A DNA stretch of 23,043 bases. It comes from a virus. The translations under genes and the position numbers were made by a program. Location of the stretch: the IMG/VR virus record IMGVR_UViG_3300006332_000110, positions 1 through 23,043 of that record; one strand, written 5' to 3'. The notes under the pieces are model-generated. The model did not search any database and was not told the origin of the DNA. It saw only the letters and a list, made by a program, of their open reading frames with translations. Position 1 is the stretch's first letter. Every line of letters begins with the position of its first letter. Positions 22,813-23,043 of the stretch are shown here, in pieces.

Positions 22813-23043
22813 GTTTATTGTTTTTCCTTTAATTTTTTTTATTGGTAGTTTTTTTATAGAGCTAATATCTGTATAAGTTTTTCCAAGGTCAATTGTAAGA
22901 TCTATATTGCTAGCCTCAATTGTTCCCGCAGGTACAGCAACATTATTTTTTCTAATAGCACTTTCTACTTCTTTGATATCAAGATCATTAGCACCTAGTT
23001 TAACAGGATTAAGATAAACTCTTACAGCTTTTTCATTTATTCC
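22813..23043 (-). pseudogene. Fragment of an RND efflux transporter (AcrB family), fused in frame to gp19
   Basis: The 77 codons upstream of the tail tube part, open to the window end, match the porter domain of RND (AcrB-type) pumps: EKAVRVYLNPVKLGANDLDI, then EVESAIRKNNVAVPAGTIEA, DLTIDLGKTYTDIS and a LPIKKIKGKTI strand. In AcrB relatives this reads as RVWLDPxKL...V..AI..QNVQVAAG. RND pumps are inner-membrane exporters of about 1000 residues, so this is a small internal piece. It stops matching at about 22816, where tail tube sequence begins. It is also richer in A and T, with T runs of 7 and 8 on the plus strand. Most likely the contig is a chimera here; a real recombination is less likely. 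Confidence 0.8.

Noticed and set aside
1-23043. tRNA genes, CRISPR arrays, insertion sequences, integrase or attachment sites
   Set aside because: I saw no repeat-spacer pattern, transposase, integrase or cloverleaf-like stretch. Almost the whole window is protein-coding on one strand, and no gene-free stretch exceeds about 150 bases.

Overview
The window is a stretch of a T4-like myovirus genome. The gene content points to a cyanophage of marine Prochlorococcus or Synechococcus. The T4 core is plain: sliding clamp gp45, clamp loader gp44, recombination proteins gp46, gp47, UvsW and UvsY, late sigma factor gp55, and the head and tail block gp19-gp20-gp67/68-gp21-gp22-gp23 in T4 order. The cyanobacterial link comes from two ferredoxin-dependent bilin reductases (PebS and PcyA), a DUF3110 protein and a CobS-type ATPase. 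Every gene I support lies on the minus strand, so transcription runs from high to low coordinates. Genes are packed tightly, and many stop/start junctions are ATGA overlaps.

Layout in the direction of transcription. (1) 23043-22813: a fragment of an RND-type efflux pump, fused in frame to the tail tube gene; this looks foreign and is probably an assembly chimera. (2) 22812-17097: tail tube, portal, a small prohead core protein, prohead protease, scaffold and major capsid protein. These have CTAAATA-like late promoter candidates in the gaps and a strong terminator after the capsid gene. (3) 17008-15791: three small conserved genes of unknown role and a probable structural protein. (4) 15791-12935: UvsY, UvsW, a hypothetical protein and gp55. 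(5) 12938-11431: a small unknown gene followed by pebS and pcyA side by side. (6) 11450-7911: a 2-oxoglutarate/Fe(II) oxygenase, gp47, DUF3110 and gp46, ending at a hairpin. (7) 7770-3326: a CobT-like VWA/HEXXH protein, a JmjC/cupin-like protein, a 37-residue small protein, an unknown conserved protein and the CobS-like ATPase. (8) 3324-1: DUF3310 protein, gp45, gp44, a PD-(D/E)XK-like protein and a second 2OG oxygenase that runs off the window.

The DNA-metabolism genes would build the replisome clamp and carry out recombination-dependent replication. gp55, together with the clamp, would switch on the CTAAATA-type promoters of the head genes. The bilin reductases use host ferredoxin to make phycoerythrobilin and phycocyanobilin from biliverdin. 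No heme oxygenase gene lies in the window. The most notable points are the pebS-pcyA tandem, the CobS/CobT-like pair with matching leaders, an overlooked 37-residue gene with ATGA overlaps at both ends, and the RND/tail-tube junction.
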